DNA of 64,000 bases, from assembly GCA_013398015.1 (NCBI GenBank), contig VZRR01012436.1, positions 124,001 through 188,000 of the forward strand. Reading direction: 5' to 3'. A program made the translations under genes and the position numbers. Shown in pieces: positions 35,721 through 48,287 of this stretch. Numbering within the stretch: position 1 is the first letter of the stretch; each line of letters begins with the position of its first letter. The notes beneath the pieces were generated by a model. It was not told the origin of the DNA and did no database searches. It saw only the letters and a program-made list of their open reading frames with translations. The stretch is from Oreocharis arfaki (Eukaryota > Chordata > Aves > Passeriformes > Paramythiidae).

Positions 35721-38700
35721 TCGGACGCGCGAGGAAACCGCAGCCTGAATAATCCCTTAATAAGGTGATGGTAAACAGAAACCTGTGGCGATGCCACGGC
35801 GTGGTGGCTGCTGCTGGTGGCGGGGCAGGGCACAGTGTGGGTACCACATTCCAGTGTGGGCACCCCATCCCAGCACAGCACCGTCACCCTTAGGGGTTCA
35901 CCCGGGGTCTGGATCTGAAATAGATGCTGCTGGGTGTTGAAGGTGGAGATACAGTGAGCAGGCAATGAGTTTTGGGGATGCTTTTTTGGCTTTATCTGGT
36001 CTGGGGCAAACGTGGTGCCCGGACAGCAGTGCACGTGGAGTTGCCCCGTTTTGCAGGTGTGGGGTATGGCTCAGCTGGGCACCATTCCCTGCAGTGCCTG
36101 CCCATCTCTGCCCCTGTGCTGGCTACTGCAGGGGTCAAATGAGGATGCTGTGGGGATGTGAGGATGTGGGACAAAGCCAGTGGTATTGATTTGGACACCC
36201 AGGGTAGCACAGAGCTGCAGAGGCAGGACCATCCTTGTAATTAAATGCGACTGCATCTCCCTCAAGCCATGGGGAGATCTAGCAATGACCCCTAACCAGA
36301 GTTTCCTGCCTGCCCCACACTGGCTTCAGCCTTCCATGTTTTTCCTCCCTCTGCAGCCACATTTTTCTCTAGTAACTTGTGGCAGCTGGTCTGTGGACTC
36401 AGGGCTCTTGGGTGTTGACAAAGCATGTGGCCTTGTGCAAGTGGCTGCCACCCAAACAGGCAGCCCTAGAGCTGTTGGACTGTGCAGACAGTTGCTGCAG
36501 GAGTGTGGTGTGAAACCATGTGCTTTATGTGTCAGGGGCCACCCCCAAAGGATGGGGATGGGCGATGGGGCAGCCACTGGGGGCCAGTGGTGTCTCAAGC
36601 TGCCTCCTAGTAATCCTTGTCAGCCCTGCTGCCAGAGGGAGTGGTGCAGGAGGAACACAGATCAAGATGTCACATAAAAAATAATCAATGGTGACCTACA
36701 CCGGCTCCTGTTTATGTTTACGAGGGAAAAGGAAAAAAACACCTGAGATGTGCCAAAAAACAGCAGAATGTTTATCTGGTGGGCAAGGAGTGCCCAGTGA
36801 GCTGGAAGCTCCCGACCTCCGACATAAACATGGAGCTCATCTCTGTTTCCCTGCCATGATGGAGACTGAGGCGTGGGAAAGGTGCTGAGGCAGAGAGCAA
36901 GGAATTCATCTTCCCCAGAAGGCACCTACCTGCCACCACAGGTGGACCAAGTTTGGGGCATGTGAGTTCATGCAAACCCCAAGTCTCTAGAAGGGTTGAT
37001 TTGCACAGTCTCTCTTGGCTTGACCATCCCTTGCTGCAGCTCCAACATGTAGCTGACTTTGGAAGGAACAGCGTGAGAAGAGCCCCAGATGTTCCCAGTG
37101 CTGAGCACCACTGGCTCCAGGAGATGCTTTCCATCTTCCTGGAGGTGAACAATGCCACAACCCAAAGGGGGGAGAGGACAAACCAGGGGCTGCCCAATGC
37201 CCGGGGTAGTCTCTGCAGGGCTGTAGCACCTGTGGTCAGTGAGAAGGATGTATCCCAGACCAAACTGCCTCTATCTTTCTGCCTATCACCAGTGGCTTCA
37301 GCTGCCCAAGGCTGCTGCTTCCCATCAGAAAGCAGCAGATGCACAGCCTCTTGGACTCATTCCCCTACCGGATTAATGCTGGGGAGCCTACCCAAATCTC
37401 ATGGGTTTTTTCCATGGTTTCATCACTGATGTGTAATTACAAAGCCATAAGGTATTTATGTGAATGCTGCCATGCTTAATGCTCCCTCTGACCAGTGCCA
37501 AGGCTGGGGCAGGGTCAGAGGAGTGTGACAGCAGATGGTGCAGCAGCATCTCCCTCCCCACACTCCTTTGTGGTTGTATCCGTAACTTTTCTTGTGTTCT
37601 TCTAATAAATCCAGGGGAAAACCGGCTAGTAATGCTCATCCTGGTTCTTATGCCTCCTATCCTTTCTAGTACAGCATGAGCTGAGTGACCATCACCAAAA
37701 GCCACTGCACCACACTAGGAGGGCAGCAGGGTTGGAGGGGCTGCTCTCAGGGCTGCATGTGGAATTCACAGGCTGTGGGGTCTGTGAAATGCTCTGTGGG
37801 GCCCGTAAAATTCCCTTTTGGGCCAAGGCCGTGCTTAGTTCCCCGCCAGCTGCCCTCGTCCTCCCTCCCTGCGCCCTCTCCGCTCCGCCAAAGGGAGCTG
37901 ACGGTTATTTTCCCCTGCTGCATGTTTCTGGGCTTGCTTCTGTTTACGGAGATGGGAGTTAAAATAACTGATTGATGACTTTGTTCCATCCCAAACACTT
38001 TGGGGAAGTTTGCGTGGTTTAGAAGGGAGAGTTGGGAGCTGGGATTTCATTAAGCACTTGGCTCCCGGCACTTCTCCAGCCATGCTCCAGGGGTGGCTAA
38101 TGTTGTTTTTTAAATCCTGTTTTGCTATCCCAGGAGCTGGAGTGGCGATTTCCATGGTTTGTAGGAGAACTTGGAGATGTGGCAGGTCCCTGAGGTTCCC
38201 TCTGAGCTCTGAAACACCAGCAAACCTCGCAGCCACCACAATATTGTTTCATTTAAGCCCTCCTCCACTGCTTCATCAGCACAAAATAGCACTCCAGCTG
38301 CCTAAAATCTTTGGAAAAGAGCCAAAAAAATGAGTTACTGGAGTTTGTTTTCATTGTGCAGATGAGGATTTACAGGCTGTGACTGGGAGAAAAGGAGTGA
38401 GTGGACCTTTTTCCCCTCTGGAAGGATTTGCTTGGGAGTTAAAGCTTCGACTGGGGCTCAGTAGTGCTCAGCTCCATAAACATCATTTATGGAACAGATA
38501 CAAAAGGCAGCGCACAGTGGGGACACCAGGAGAGCCAAGATCCAAGGAAAGACTGATTTTAGCTCTGGAGCTTAGGAAGGCTTTTCCTGCAGTGGTGAAA
38601 GAGCCAGGAGTGAGGGGACAGTAAGTGTCTGTGGCTGTGCTGGTTGTGGGGGTCTGTTCCATGGGGTGAGCCCTCAAATGTCTGCTGGCACCAGAGTTGT

Positions 38701-41700
38701 GCAAAATGTCTGTGGCAACACAACTGACCCCTGCCATGTAAAAGAGGGTGCCCTCTGTTCCATGATTCCATCTGTAAAGGAAAAGGGCTTCTAGTGCTTT
38801 TGCAGGGCATGTTTGCTATTGGAGTGACCAGGGACTGTCACCTGCATCCCTGCTGCACACATATAGACCCACATACCCTGGGGAGGGATTCACTGGTCAC
38901 TGGGATATCCTGGACTGCAGAAGGGTCCCACTGATATTTCCCTTCTAGGTGCCCTGGCCATATCTGCTGTCTTTCCTTTCCTGTCAGAGCGTGGAAGGGC
39001 AGAAACCATGATGCTGTGAGAGCACCACAAGTGCCTCAATAGCGAATCCCTTTTTAATTACGTTTCTGGGCTGGGGAAATTAGGATAATAATTCTGACTC
39101 ATTTAGAAACTTTCTTTGGGATGAAGAAGGCCATTATTTTCTAGCCCTCCATGAATAATGCGTATTCCAGCCTCTCCCTGGAGCATTAACTGCTCAGGGA
39201 CACTTGCAGGGCAGCATCGTGGTGTGTGTGGGGAACATCCTGCCAGCAGATGTGGGCTTGTGGCAGGGCCTGAGCTATTGCACAACCTCTGATCAATGAT
39301 GTAAAAGTGGTCGAAGGATGGGAACAGGCGTGATGGGAACGTGGCCAGGTCCAAGCCAGGACAGCACCTCAATGGGGACATTTACACTGCAAAGGAAGGG
39401 CAGGAGCAGAGCTCCAGCCCACAGTCCACCGGCTGTTTGCTTTAGCTCTGGACAAGGTTGGATGGACAAAGACCATGCTGTGTCAAAGTCCATGTTGATT
39501 TGGGTAATTAATTGCTCCTGAAGAAATCCTTGATTTATTGCTCTTGTTTATGGGTATTGGCTTTGGGCTGGGATGCACTCCAGGCTGTGCATCCGTGCTG
39601 GCACGGAGAGCAGCCTCCCACAGATGGGATGGTGATCCCTGATCTCATCTGTGCCTTTTCCTCCATTTTCTTGCTATAAACCAAGTTGAGGTGGGCAGGT
39701 TTGCAGTGATTTACACCAGCAAAACGTCAGCCAGTTTTTTCTAAAAAACAGCAAAATCCTGCCTGATTGATGAGTGTGCAGGGGAGGGCTTGGTTCTTCC
39801 AGTTTGTCTTTCTCCTGTTTTGCAGGGATTGCACTGGCAGCACATTGGAGAGGTGTAGGTTGTGTAAGTCAGACCAGAGGCACCAGTGGTGGCAATGAAA
39901 GTGAAGTTTGGGGTTGAAAAGTGTTTTTTAGTGTTCGGACGAGCCTCTACACGGAATGGCCAGAAAGGTGGAAGAGATGGAGCTATGTGGGTAGTGGGCA
40001 CTCCTCACTGAACCATGTGGGAATTTATGTCAGGTTAATTATTGCGCTGAGCAATGGGGAGCCGTGCCTGGGCTGGGGTAACCAGGGTTGATCCACCCCC
40101 AGGTTTCAGCTCTGAAAGAGTTTGCCAGCATCCCCACTCACAAAAGAGAGCATAGAAATGCCTCCCCTTCCTGGAGTGCCTGTGGTCAGGGGGGCGACCG
40201 GAGATGTATCTCATGACCTCATGCAATATGCCAAGGACATGCTTGGAAAAGCCAGTCTCTGCTGAGCTAATTCCAGCACTGCTGGGATTCCCCCTGGAAT
40301 ATGTGGCCAGATCAGCTTTCGCTGGAGGGTAAATGTGTGTTTGCTGGGAGCGCACCAGAGGGTTTGTTGGGGCCAAGAGCTGCAGAAGAAAGGGCTGGCA
40401 GCTCCTGGTGTGAGCACTTTGTCCCATCTGAGACAAAAACTGCTGGGTGAAGGTTGAGAAGGCAGTGTGGGAGATGAGCCCTTCTGCACAGAAACAGCAG
40501 GAGCAAATGAATACTGGCTCCCAGAAACACCTCACTGGGAGGCCAAATCTGTATAGGGGGAGATGTCAGCACTGATGTTCATCTTAAGGGATGGTCACTG
40601 GGGTCCTGCAGCCCCAGTGGCTTGGCTCAGAGCAGATTTCTTGCAGGATGGCAAAAGCAGGGTTGGGGAGCAGAAATTATATCCTTCTGGTTCATTAAAT
40701 TCAGCATTGATGATATCTGTCCCCCAAGCCACTGATCCTTTCCTAAGAGCTTAGAGAAGGATCATATGCCTGCCTGAAGAAGTTCACCCAGGAGTATCTT
40801 TAAGCCTTGAGAATCGCTTGGACATAGGAAGCTCATGGGAAAGAGATGTCCGGGGAGGTGTTCCCTGCTTTTTGTTCCTGCAAGCACTGTGTAATGCTGC
40901 CAAGGGTCCCACAGAGATGTCAGCTTTCCCCACATCTCACCTCTCCCTCAGCGCAACAAAGGAGACCAGCCCTTGAATCTGGCCAGTGTTTGGAAAGGAG
41001 CATCCAAAGGGAGCAGCGAAATATGGCCTTGGGACTCACAATCCTATTTGAGAGCTTGGAGGGAGGAGGATATTTGGAGCAACGCGATGGACGGGTCCGA
41101 CAGGGAGTAAGAAAAGCTGAGGATAAAAGAGGGCACAGAAGGCAAAGGCAAGGAGAGCAACTAAACCCTGTCCAAAAACAAGGGCAAAATTGTTCACTTC
41201 CATGGTTAGTCACAACGAAAACATTGGCATTTCATAATTTCTTCCAGCTCAAGAAAAATACCCAGTTAGGGCAGTGAGAGCCCTGACTGGGTCAGTGCAT
41301 GCTGAAGCTGAAGGGGGCCCAGGGCCCCTCCACTGACCCTGTGGGTGATTTTCTTGCTTTTCTGGGGACTGGAGTGCCAGGTGAAAGTTCCCAAATAATT
41401 TCCACCCCAAATAAATTCCAGCCTGGGCAAGAAAGCAAAGCTCCTGTGGAGAGGCTGAGCTGAGTGAGGCAGTGATGCACACACAAAACCAGGTTTTATC
41501 GCTTGGTGGTGAGCAGATGGGACTTGGCACCAGATCCCACTACATTTCATGGGGCTTGACCTCAGGATTTGGTCTGGATTGATGAATTCTCTCCTCCTTC
41601 CTTCCTTCCCAGTTTAGAGATGACGGAGGGCGATGTTGCTTGGGTTGACATGTCCTGGTGGAAGATGGAGGAAAGAGCCTGAGAGCTGCCGCTCTGCTTG

Positions 41701-44700
41701 GGAAGATGTAAATTTAGGGAACCCCTGGGCATGATGCTCTGGACATCAGGGCTCAGCAGTATCAGGAGCACCAGCCAGGGTATTAAAAGGTGGGAATTGC
41801 AGCAGGTTTGAGTATATTTTTCCCAGTACCCCTGTCTGATGGTGTGATACCCCCTGGAGAAAGGTTTTTATCTATGAGGTTTTGATATACAGAGCTGAAT
41901 CAGAAGCAGAGCATTGTCTCACCAAGAAATGGTCTAAAGGCACAGTTTACCAAGTAATTGAGCCCGGAAGGCAGGACAGATCCCTCCCTCTGCTTTAAAC
42001 AAGGGTTTTTAGGAGGGGGATGGGATGACCCAGATTATCCCCAGGAGGGGCAGCAAATCACCATCTCTCCTTGGCAGGTTTGGTAGAGCGGCCAGGGCCG
42101 GCTGAGCAGGCAGAATGAGGTGCTGGTTTATCCCCGGTGATCACTGGGCCTTGTGTCTCTGTCTTTTGCTGCAGAGATTTTGGGGAATTTTGGGTGATGC
42201 CCTGTTCCGGACCTGTTTGTAACTTACAGCACAGTGGCACCATGCTAATTTTTATGATGCTGTTATTGAAAGAAAAGGTCTGAAAAGTGGGAGCTTCCCA
42301 ACCTCTTGACTTGTGAACTTTGGGTAAGAAGAGAAGCTGTTCCAGAGGTGAGCTCATTTCTAACCCCGGGAAATGACTTCATGGACGCTGGTATTTACTC
42401 ACAAAAACATTGCATGTCCCTGACTAGACTTTCTGTTTCAAGTCCAGTATGAGACAAAAATTTCCTTGGATGAGCTGCTCCTAAGACAATTCAAGGTTTG
42501 GAGAAGGAGAAGAATGAGGGGGGAGGCGGGGGAGAGGTGGAATCAGCATTAAAACCACTGAAATCAAGAGGTTTTTCTGAATAAAGGGGAATTTTTGGGC
42601 AGCCAGCCCTGCAGAAGCACCTGCCTGGAGGGAGGTTGCGGGTGATGAGTCCAGCTGAAGAATCACCCATCGTTACCCCCCATAACAATCAGCAGCTGGA
42701 GTTTCTCTCAGAGAGGAAAATACAAGTTTTTCTCTCTTTGGGAAGCCAAGACCCTGGCAGTGATTTATCAGGATAAACAGCAGCAGGTTCCCTGTCCTGT
42801 GTTTGCAATAGGTTAATGGAAATTATATCCCATGCTGCTCTCCCTGGATGAGATCTCGGTATATATGGGGTGTCGGATGGAAAAACACAGCACGTGCATT
42901 TTTATTTGAGGTCTGCTCATGCAGAAATTGTCACTGGGACTGTATTACCCAGTGTGGTTCCTGATTTCTGTTTTCTCCAGCATAGGGAGATAAGTCCTAT
43001 TTGGGGATGCTGGGGGATGCTCTGTCCCCTCATGACCCAGCACTAGACTGCAGGTCTGGGGATGTACTGGGGCAGCATCCCAAGAGGAGGAGATTTTGAG
43101 AAGAGCCGAGCTGAGATGTATGGAAACAAGCCCTGCCTGCCAGCACTGTTTCCTAATCCTGGACACGAAAACCCTGTGATCGTTAAACCAGTGTTCAGAG
43201 TTTCGGCTGAAGGCTGCCATGCAGACAACATCCAAACTGACCTTTGAGGAGATGAGCGAAAAAAAAAAAAGAGAGAAAACACAAGGGGGTTACTGTGCAA
43301 ACACCGGAGAAAAGCAGTCATTTCAATAAGGGACCCCACCCTTAAAATAAGACTTATTGCTAATGCATGCCCAGGACATTTCTGTGTGATGGTATGCTAA
43401 AAAAATCCTGTCAGAACTGGGACTAAAGGCTTTGTTGTGGCATGAGCAAGGCTTACAGTTCCCAAGAAAAATCCCATCCCTCTCTTGCATCATACATCCA
43501 GGGATGGAGGGGACATTTCTAGACAAAAAGGCCATCAGCCAGGACGAAGGGAATACATTCCTGACTTGCTATTTAATTCCTTTTGTGCAGGTGCAAAAGG
43601 CTAAATGAAAGGAAAAATAAGGATGAGTGTGTGGGGCTGAATTAATCTCAGCTTTAAGCAGGAACCTAATGTCAGGAGGAGGTGGCTGCTGGAACAAACA
43701 GGCTTCCACCCAACTTCTTTGTGGATTTTGTGTTATTTTTCCCCCAAGGGCCAGGCTCGTTCCCAAGGCACTGGTGGGTGATGCTCCTGTCAGGTAAGGA
43801 GGTGATGGAGACAGTCGCATCCCATGTGGCGGGGCTGGCTGGTGCTCACTGGCAGTGCCAGCAGGGTCTGCTTTTCTCCTTCCCCCTGTGTGTAAAGCAC
43901 TTTGGATGCAGGAATTGCCCTCTGTGGCTCTGAGCTCAGAGTTTCCATCCTGATCCCTTTTGGCAGCTCTATGCAGAAGTGATGGAGAGTTCAGGGGATT
44001 CCAGGGCGAGCACGGTCCAGTGCCTGCAGCATCTCCTGGGTCTCGGGAGCTGGTCCCTCTGCCACATAATTTGACTCTTAAACCCACAAAAGGGAAAATA
44101 TCTTTTCTGCTTGTGCCCAGGAGCACTTCTGCTAGCACAGCAGCCTCAAAGATCGTGCAACCACCCTCAGAGCTCAGGCATTTCCTCCAGAAATAAGTGG
44201 GAGTAGTTTTAATGATTAAAAACCTATCCCAGAAAGGGAATCTCCTCCTCCTGGGGAATAGTGCAGAGCCACCACTGCCAGCCTGGGTTCTGCAGGGACC
44301 TGTACACCACGTACTCTATAATTTAATAGCCTGGAAGATGTGAAGGTCTATCTGCATGTCATTAAAGTCCCAGTGAAGCCCCTGGGAGTGTGTTTGTCAG
44401 TGCTGGCCGCACTAGGGCTCGGAGCTGTCCCTCTTTCACCCCCATAGCTCTTTTACTGGCCAGAGGAGCAGGGTGTCCTCAGTTTCCCTCCCTGCCCTCA
44501 CATTGCATATCATATTTTTCAAGCTCTTGTGAGCTCTTTGTCCCTCCCAAGGTCCTTCCCTCTCACTGTGTTATGCTGCAAGAAATACAGAAAGAACCAG
44601 ATGGTAACTGATAGACTGCAGTAAAAAGGTGTATTCATTAAAATGGCAAAATGAACCACATTTCCCCATATTAATTCCCTCCTTACAGCATTTCCAGTCC

Positions 44701-46628
44701 AGGCACGTACCTGTGGTGCTCCCATGGACCCGTGTGATCCTGGAGCATCTCTGAGGTGCATGTGTGCGCGTGTCTGCGAGTCTCTCGGTTGTCTGAGCAA
44801 CGGGATGTTCATCACCAACTCCCGGGATAATTAACTCATTTTCCTGTATTTATAGCAAACCAGTACAGGGAGTTTTGGCACTTATCCCTGATGGGGCCAC
44901 ATTTGGCCACAACATTTTGAATTTTGGCCATTTCTTGCATTACAGCGGCTTTGTCATCATCCCCGCTGCCTGCTCATTAAGTGGGCAGCTTATTAATCTG
45001 ACAAGGACAGGGGTGATGGTGGCTGCCTGAGCCAGGCTGCCCGTGCGTGCCCACCTCGGTGTGCCCTGCTCCTGGTTTGCTGGTGCAGGGGGTGTTTGCA
45101 GCAGCATTCCCATCTCCAGATGCCTGCATACGCCTGTGCTAACAGCAGCGTCGCTCCTGGCTTGGCCGCTGGCAAGGGGAAATTTTACTGCTTCAAGGTT
45201 TGTTGCAGAGATGTGATGCAAGGAAACGTTGGAGCATCCTGACTCAGCACCGCAGCAGCGGGGGACCCGTGGGAAAGACACAGAGCATCTTCTCTCAGCA
45301 TCAGGGCATGCGTATGCCAGGTATGTTCTCATCAACTGGGATAAATCTTGACCTGGACGTGGATTTCTCCTTATTTCTTCCAGACAAGCAACTTGGTACT
45401 TTTTCGCTGTTCTTTCTTTTTGCTACTTGTTTGTTGGGTTGGTTTATGGGGAGGGAGGGGGTGAAGACAGCAAGGGGAAGGGGGCTCGGGGGTGCAGATG
45501 GTGGGGCTGGAGGAGGGCGCATTGCTGCAAGGTGTTGGCATCTCCATCCTGCAGAGCTGGGGAGACAAATTTGATCTCTGCTGTTCCTGTTATTGGTACA
45601 AAGGTAAGGAATGCTTTATTTTGATTATTGATATCAAAGCTCTTTTCCAACCTAGTTCATTCTGTGATTCTGTGATTTTGGAATCAGCAAACAGGAAGGT
45701 GCTTGAAACAGTAAGAGATGTGCTGTACCTGCAGCTGGGACTGTAAACAGCTTATGGCCACAGGAGTTGGAAATATTTGCCCTTAAAACATGAGTTCTTC
45801 TCAGGTAAAAAGGGCAATGAAATCAAATGTGGGGACCACCGCATTGCTCATCACTCCCCAGCCACCCCCTGTTTAGGGAGGGTTCTACCTTCCCCTCCTC
45901 CTCCTGTTTTGCCTCCAGAAGTGAAAGGGACAGAGGGATTGAGCTGGTGCTGCTTCAGTCCTGGGAAGGTCCAGGTTCCTAAATGCCACTGTGATCCTCT
46001 CCAAGGAGCCACTGTCAGACCCTGGACAGTGTGGGATCCCCCTTCTCCCTCCCTGGCCACCCCCAGCTGCTCCTGCCCACAACCCCAGATCCAGCACTGG
46101 AGATGGAGGTGGATCATTAAGGTTTAACACACTAGTGGGAAGGGCTGTGGGGTTTCTAAAAAGCTGAGCCCTGCTTACAAACCCCCTTTGGAAGGACAAG
46201 CCCTTGAACTGAGCACAGCTGTCCCAGCACAGGCTCAGCCAGCTCTTGTATGATCCATTCTCAGCAGGATGCTGGCAGACAGTGACTGGTTCCATGGTCC
46301 TGACCACCACGCCTGCTTTCCCAGCTGCTCAGCCACCTCGCAAAGAGCTAAAAATATATGTCTGTGTGAGCAGTCACTGTAGCTATAGCAGGAGTGAGCC
46401 AGAGGGGGTGGCCAGGCTGGGTCACCATGATGGGGGGACACGGTGGCTTTGCAAAATGGGTAACACAGAGGGGACAGACAGGGACAGGACAAGACAGGAT
46501 GGGACAGACTGCTGCTGGTGCCTCCAGTGCAGATCCCATCATCTCCCTACTTGTCCATATGTTGAAGCTGCACACTCCACACAGCCCCTAAGAAGGGTTT
46601 CACTTTGCTGCTTGTATTTCAGCAGGGG
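35721..46628. other. Intergenic between divergent CILP and GNRHR; nothing else recognised
   Basis: Nearly 11 kb without a conserved exon that I can name. Frames of 100-190 codons occur (for example 36772-37344 and 43569-44138) but have low-complexity, intron-like composition and no family motif. The only repeat seen is a short CR1 tail near 45.65 kb. The stretch should hold control regions of both genes, and any upstream non-coding exon of GNRHR. Confidence 0.4.
45641..45679 (+). mobile_element. CR1 3' tail relic
   Basis: CTTTTCCAACCTAGTTCATTCTGTGATTCTGTGATTTTG matches the CR1 end followed by its octamer tail in sense orientation; the rest of the element is absent or unrecognisable. Confidence 0.6.
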
Positions 46629-48287
46629 ATGAGTGAAGGGCAGCTCCCTACATCTCCCCACTGCCCCACCGCGCAGGAGTACACCAATGTCTCAGCCTCT
46701 GGGTACCCCCAGTACTGGGTGGAGCCCCGGTTCACTCAAGCAGCAAAGGTCCGTGTGATCATCACAGCCATCTTCTTCCTGCTGGCAGCAGGAAGCAACG
46801 CGGCAGTGCTGGGCAGCCTGCTGAGGAAGAGGAGGAAATCCCACGTGCAGCCGCTGATCCTCAGCCTGGCGCTGGCCGACCTGCTAGTGACAGTGATGGT
46901 GATGCCCCTGGATGCGGCATGGAACGTGACAGTGCAGTGGTATGGAGGGGACATCTCCTGCAAGATCCTCAACTTCCTCAAGCTCTTCGCCATGTACGCG
47001 GCTGCCCTGGTGCTGGTGGTCATCAGCCTGGACCGGCATGCGGCCATCCTCCATCCCTTCTCCCGTGCTCACCGCCGCAATGGGATGCTGCTCCGTGCTG
47101 CCTGGGCTGGCAGCGTGCTCCTGGCATTGCCCCAGGTAAGGTTCAGTGCCCTCCCCATGGATTTTGCCTAGGCTGGGGTGGTTTTGGAGAAGGGCTTCTC
47201 CATCCTGACATCCCCATCCAGTCCATCCCAGTCAATGGACTCTACTAGCACCAGACCAAGCCATGAGTTACATGCCTAGAGCCCCTCTCCCAGTCCAACA
47301 ACAGCAGGGAGGTGCTCTCCATGCACAGCCAGCAGCATCTCCAGGATATGGTGCTCTGTTCCAAATCCTCTCTGAGTTATTCTTTGGTTCTCCATTTCAG
47401 CTTTTCCTCTTCCACCTGAACACAATCCCAGGAGGGAATTTCACCCAATGTGTTACTCACGGAAGCTTCCGAGCGCACTGGGAGGAAACCGTCTACAACA
47501 TGTTCACCTTCACCACCCTCTACATCACCCCCCTGAGTGTCATGATCATTTGTTACATCCGGATCCTTTGGGAGATCAGTAAGCAGCTAAAGGTCAATAA
47601 AGGTAAGTAGATCCCAGCCCTTTAATGTCCACTATGACTCCATGATTGAGCTTCTCCAGCCTGGAGCTGTTGTTGGGTCTGTCACAACATCCTTTGAAAG
47701 ATAAACCAACTAGGAGGTTTTGCAAAAACTTATTGACCCCAGTCCTTGCTGTCTTCTTCCTCTGGGACATGGACCAGATTATGAGATGATCTCTCCTCTC
47801 TGGCAGAAGCAGAGTCATGGATGGTTGTGTTGTCTTGGTTTTCCCCTATCTTCAACTATCCTTTTGACTCTCTTTGGCAGGTTTGACAAGAAATCAAAAT
47901 GACCACATCTCCAAGGCACGCATGAAGACCCTCAAGATGACCATAGTGATTGTTGCCACCTTCATCATCTGCTGGACCCCATACTACCTCCTTGGCTTGT
48001 GGTACTGGTTTCAGCCAGCCATGATCCAGAAGATGCCGGAGTATGTCAACCACAGCTTCTTCCTCTTTGGCTTGCTGCACACCTGCACTGACCCTATAAT
48101 TTATGGACTGTACACACCCTCCTTTCGGGAGGACGTGCAGTTGTGTCTCAGGGGCATTGAAACAGCCATCACCAGACAAAAGAGACACAAACCCATCTCA
48201 GCCTCGGAGAAGAACATCAAGGACGGTGCCGCAAATGGTGGGGTGGCATCAGGGGGCTCCAATGGGACAACTGTCAGTATGGTCTGA
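46629..48287 (+). CDS. GNRHR: Gonadotropin-releasing hormone receptor, non-mammalian type with C-terminal tail
   Basis: Three coding exons, the family's usual number, join in phase to 371 residues: 46629-47135, 47401-47602 and 47881-48287 (TGA). This is a seven-helix Gq-coupled receptor of pituitary gonadotropes. Seen in order: an N-glycosylation sequon NVS (Asn20) and a second at NVT (Asn99); TM2 LSLALADLL with Asp84; Cys111 and Cys186 for the extracellular disulfide; DRH (135-137) in the DRY position; CWTPYYLLGLWYW in TM6; PEY (289-291) in the third extracellular loop; and TM7 with DPIIYG (Asp307). About 55 residues follow TM7 as a Ser/Lys-rich cytosolic tail, which the mammalian type I receptor lacks. 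Asp in both TM2 and TM7, PEY and the tail all point to the non-mammalian class. An acceptor (TATTTCAG) ends only 6 bases before the ATG, so a non-coding exon lies upstream. Subtype numbering is uncertain. Confidence 0.93.

Noticed and set aside
36772..37344. Minus-strand frame of 190 codons
   Set aside because: Composition is Ser/Trp/Leu-rich and intron-like, with overlapping frames on the opposite strand; no domain seen.
43569..44138. Minus-strand frame of 189 codons
   Set aside because: Pro/Ser-rich low-complexity translation in GC-rich spacer, with no motif or conserved neighbours.
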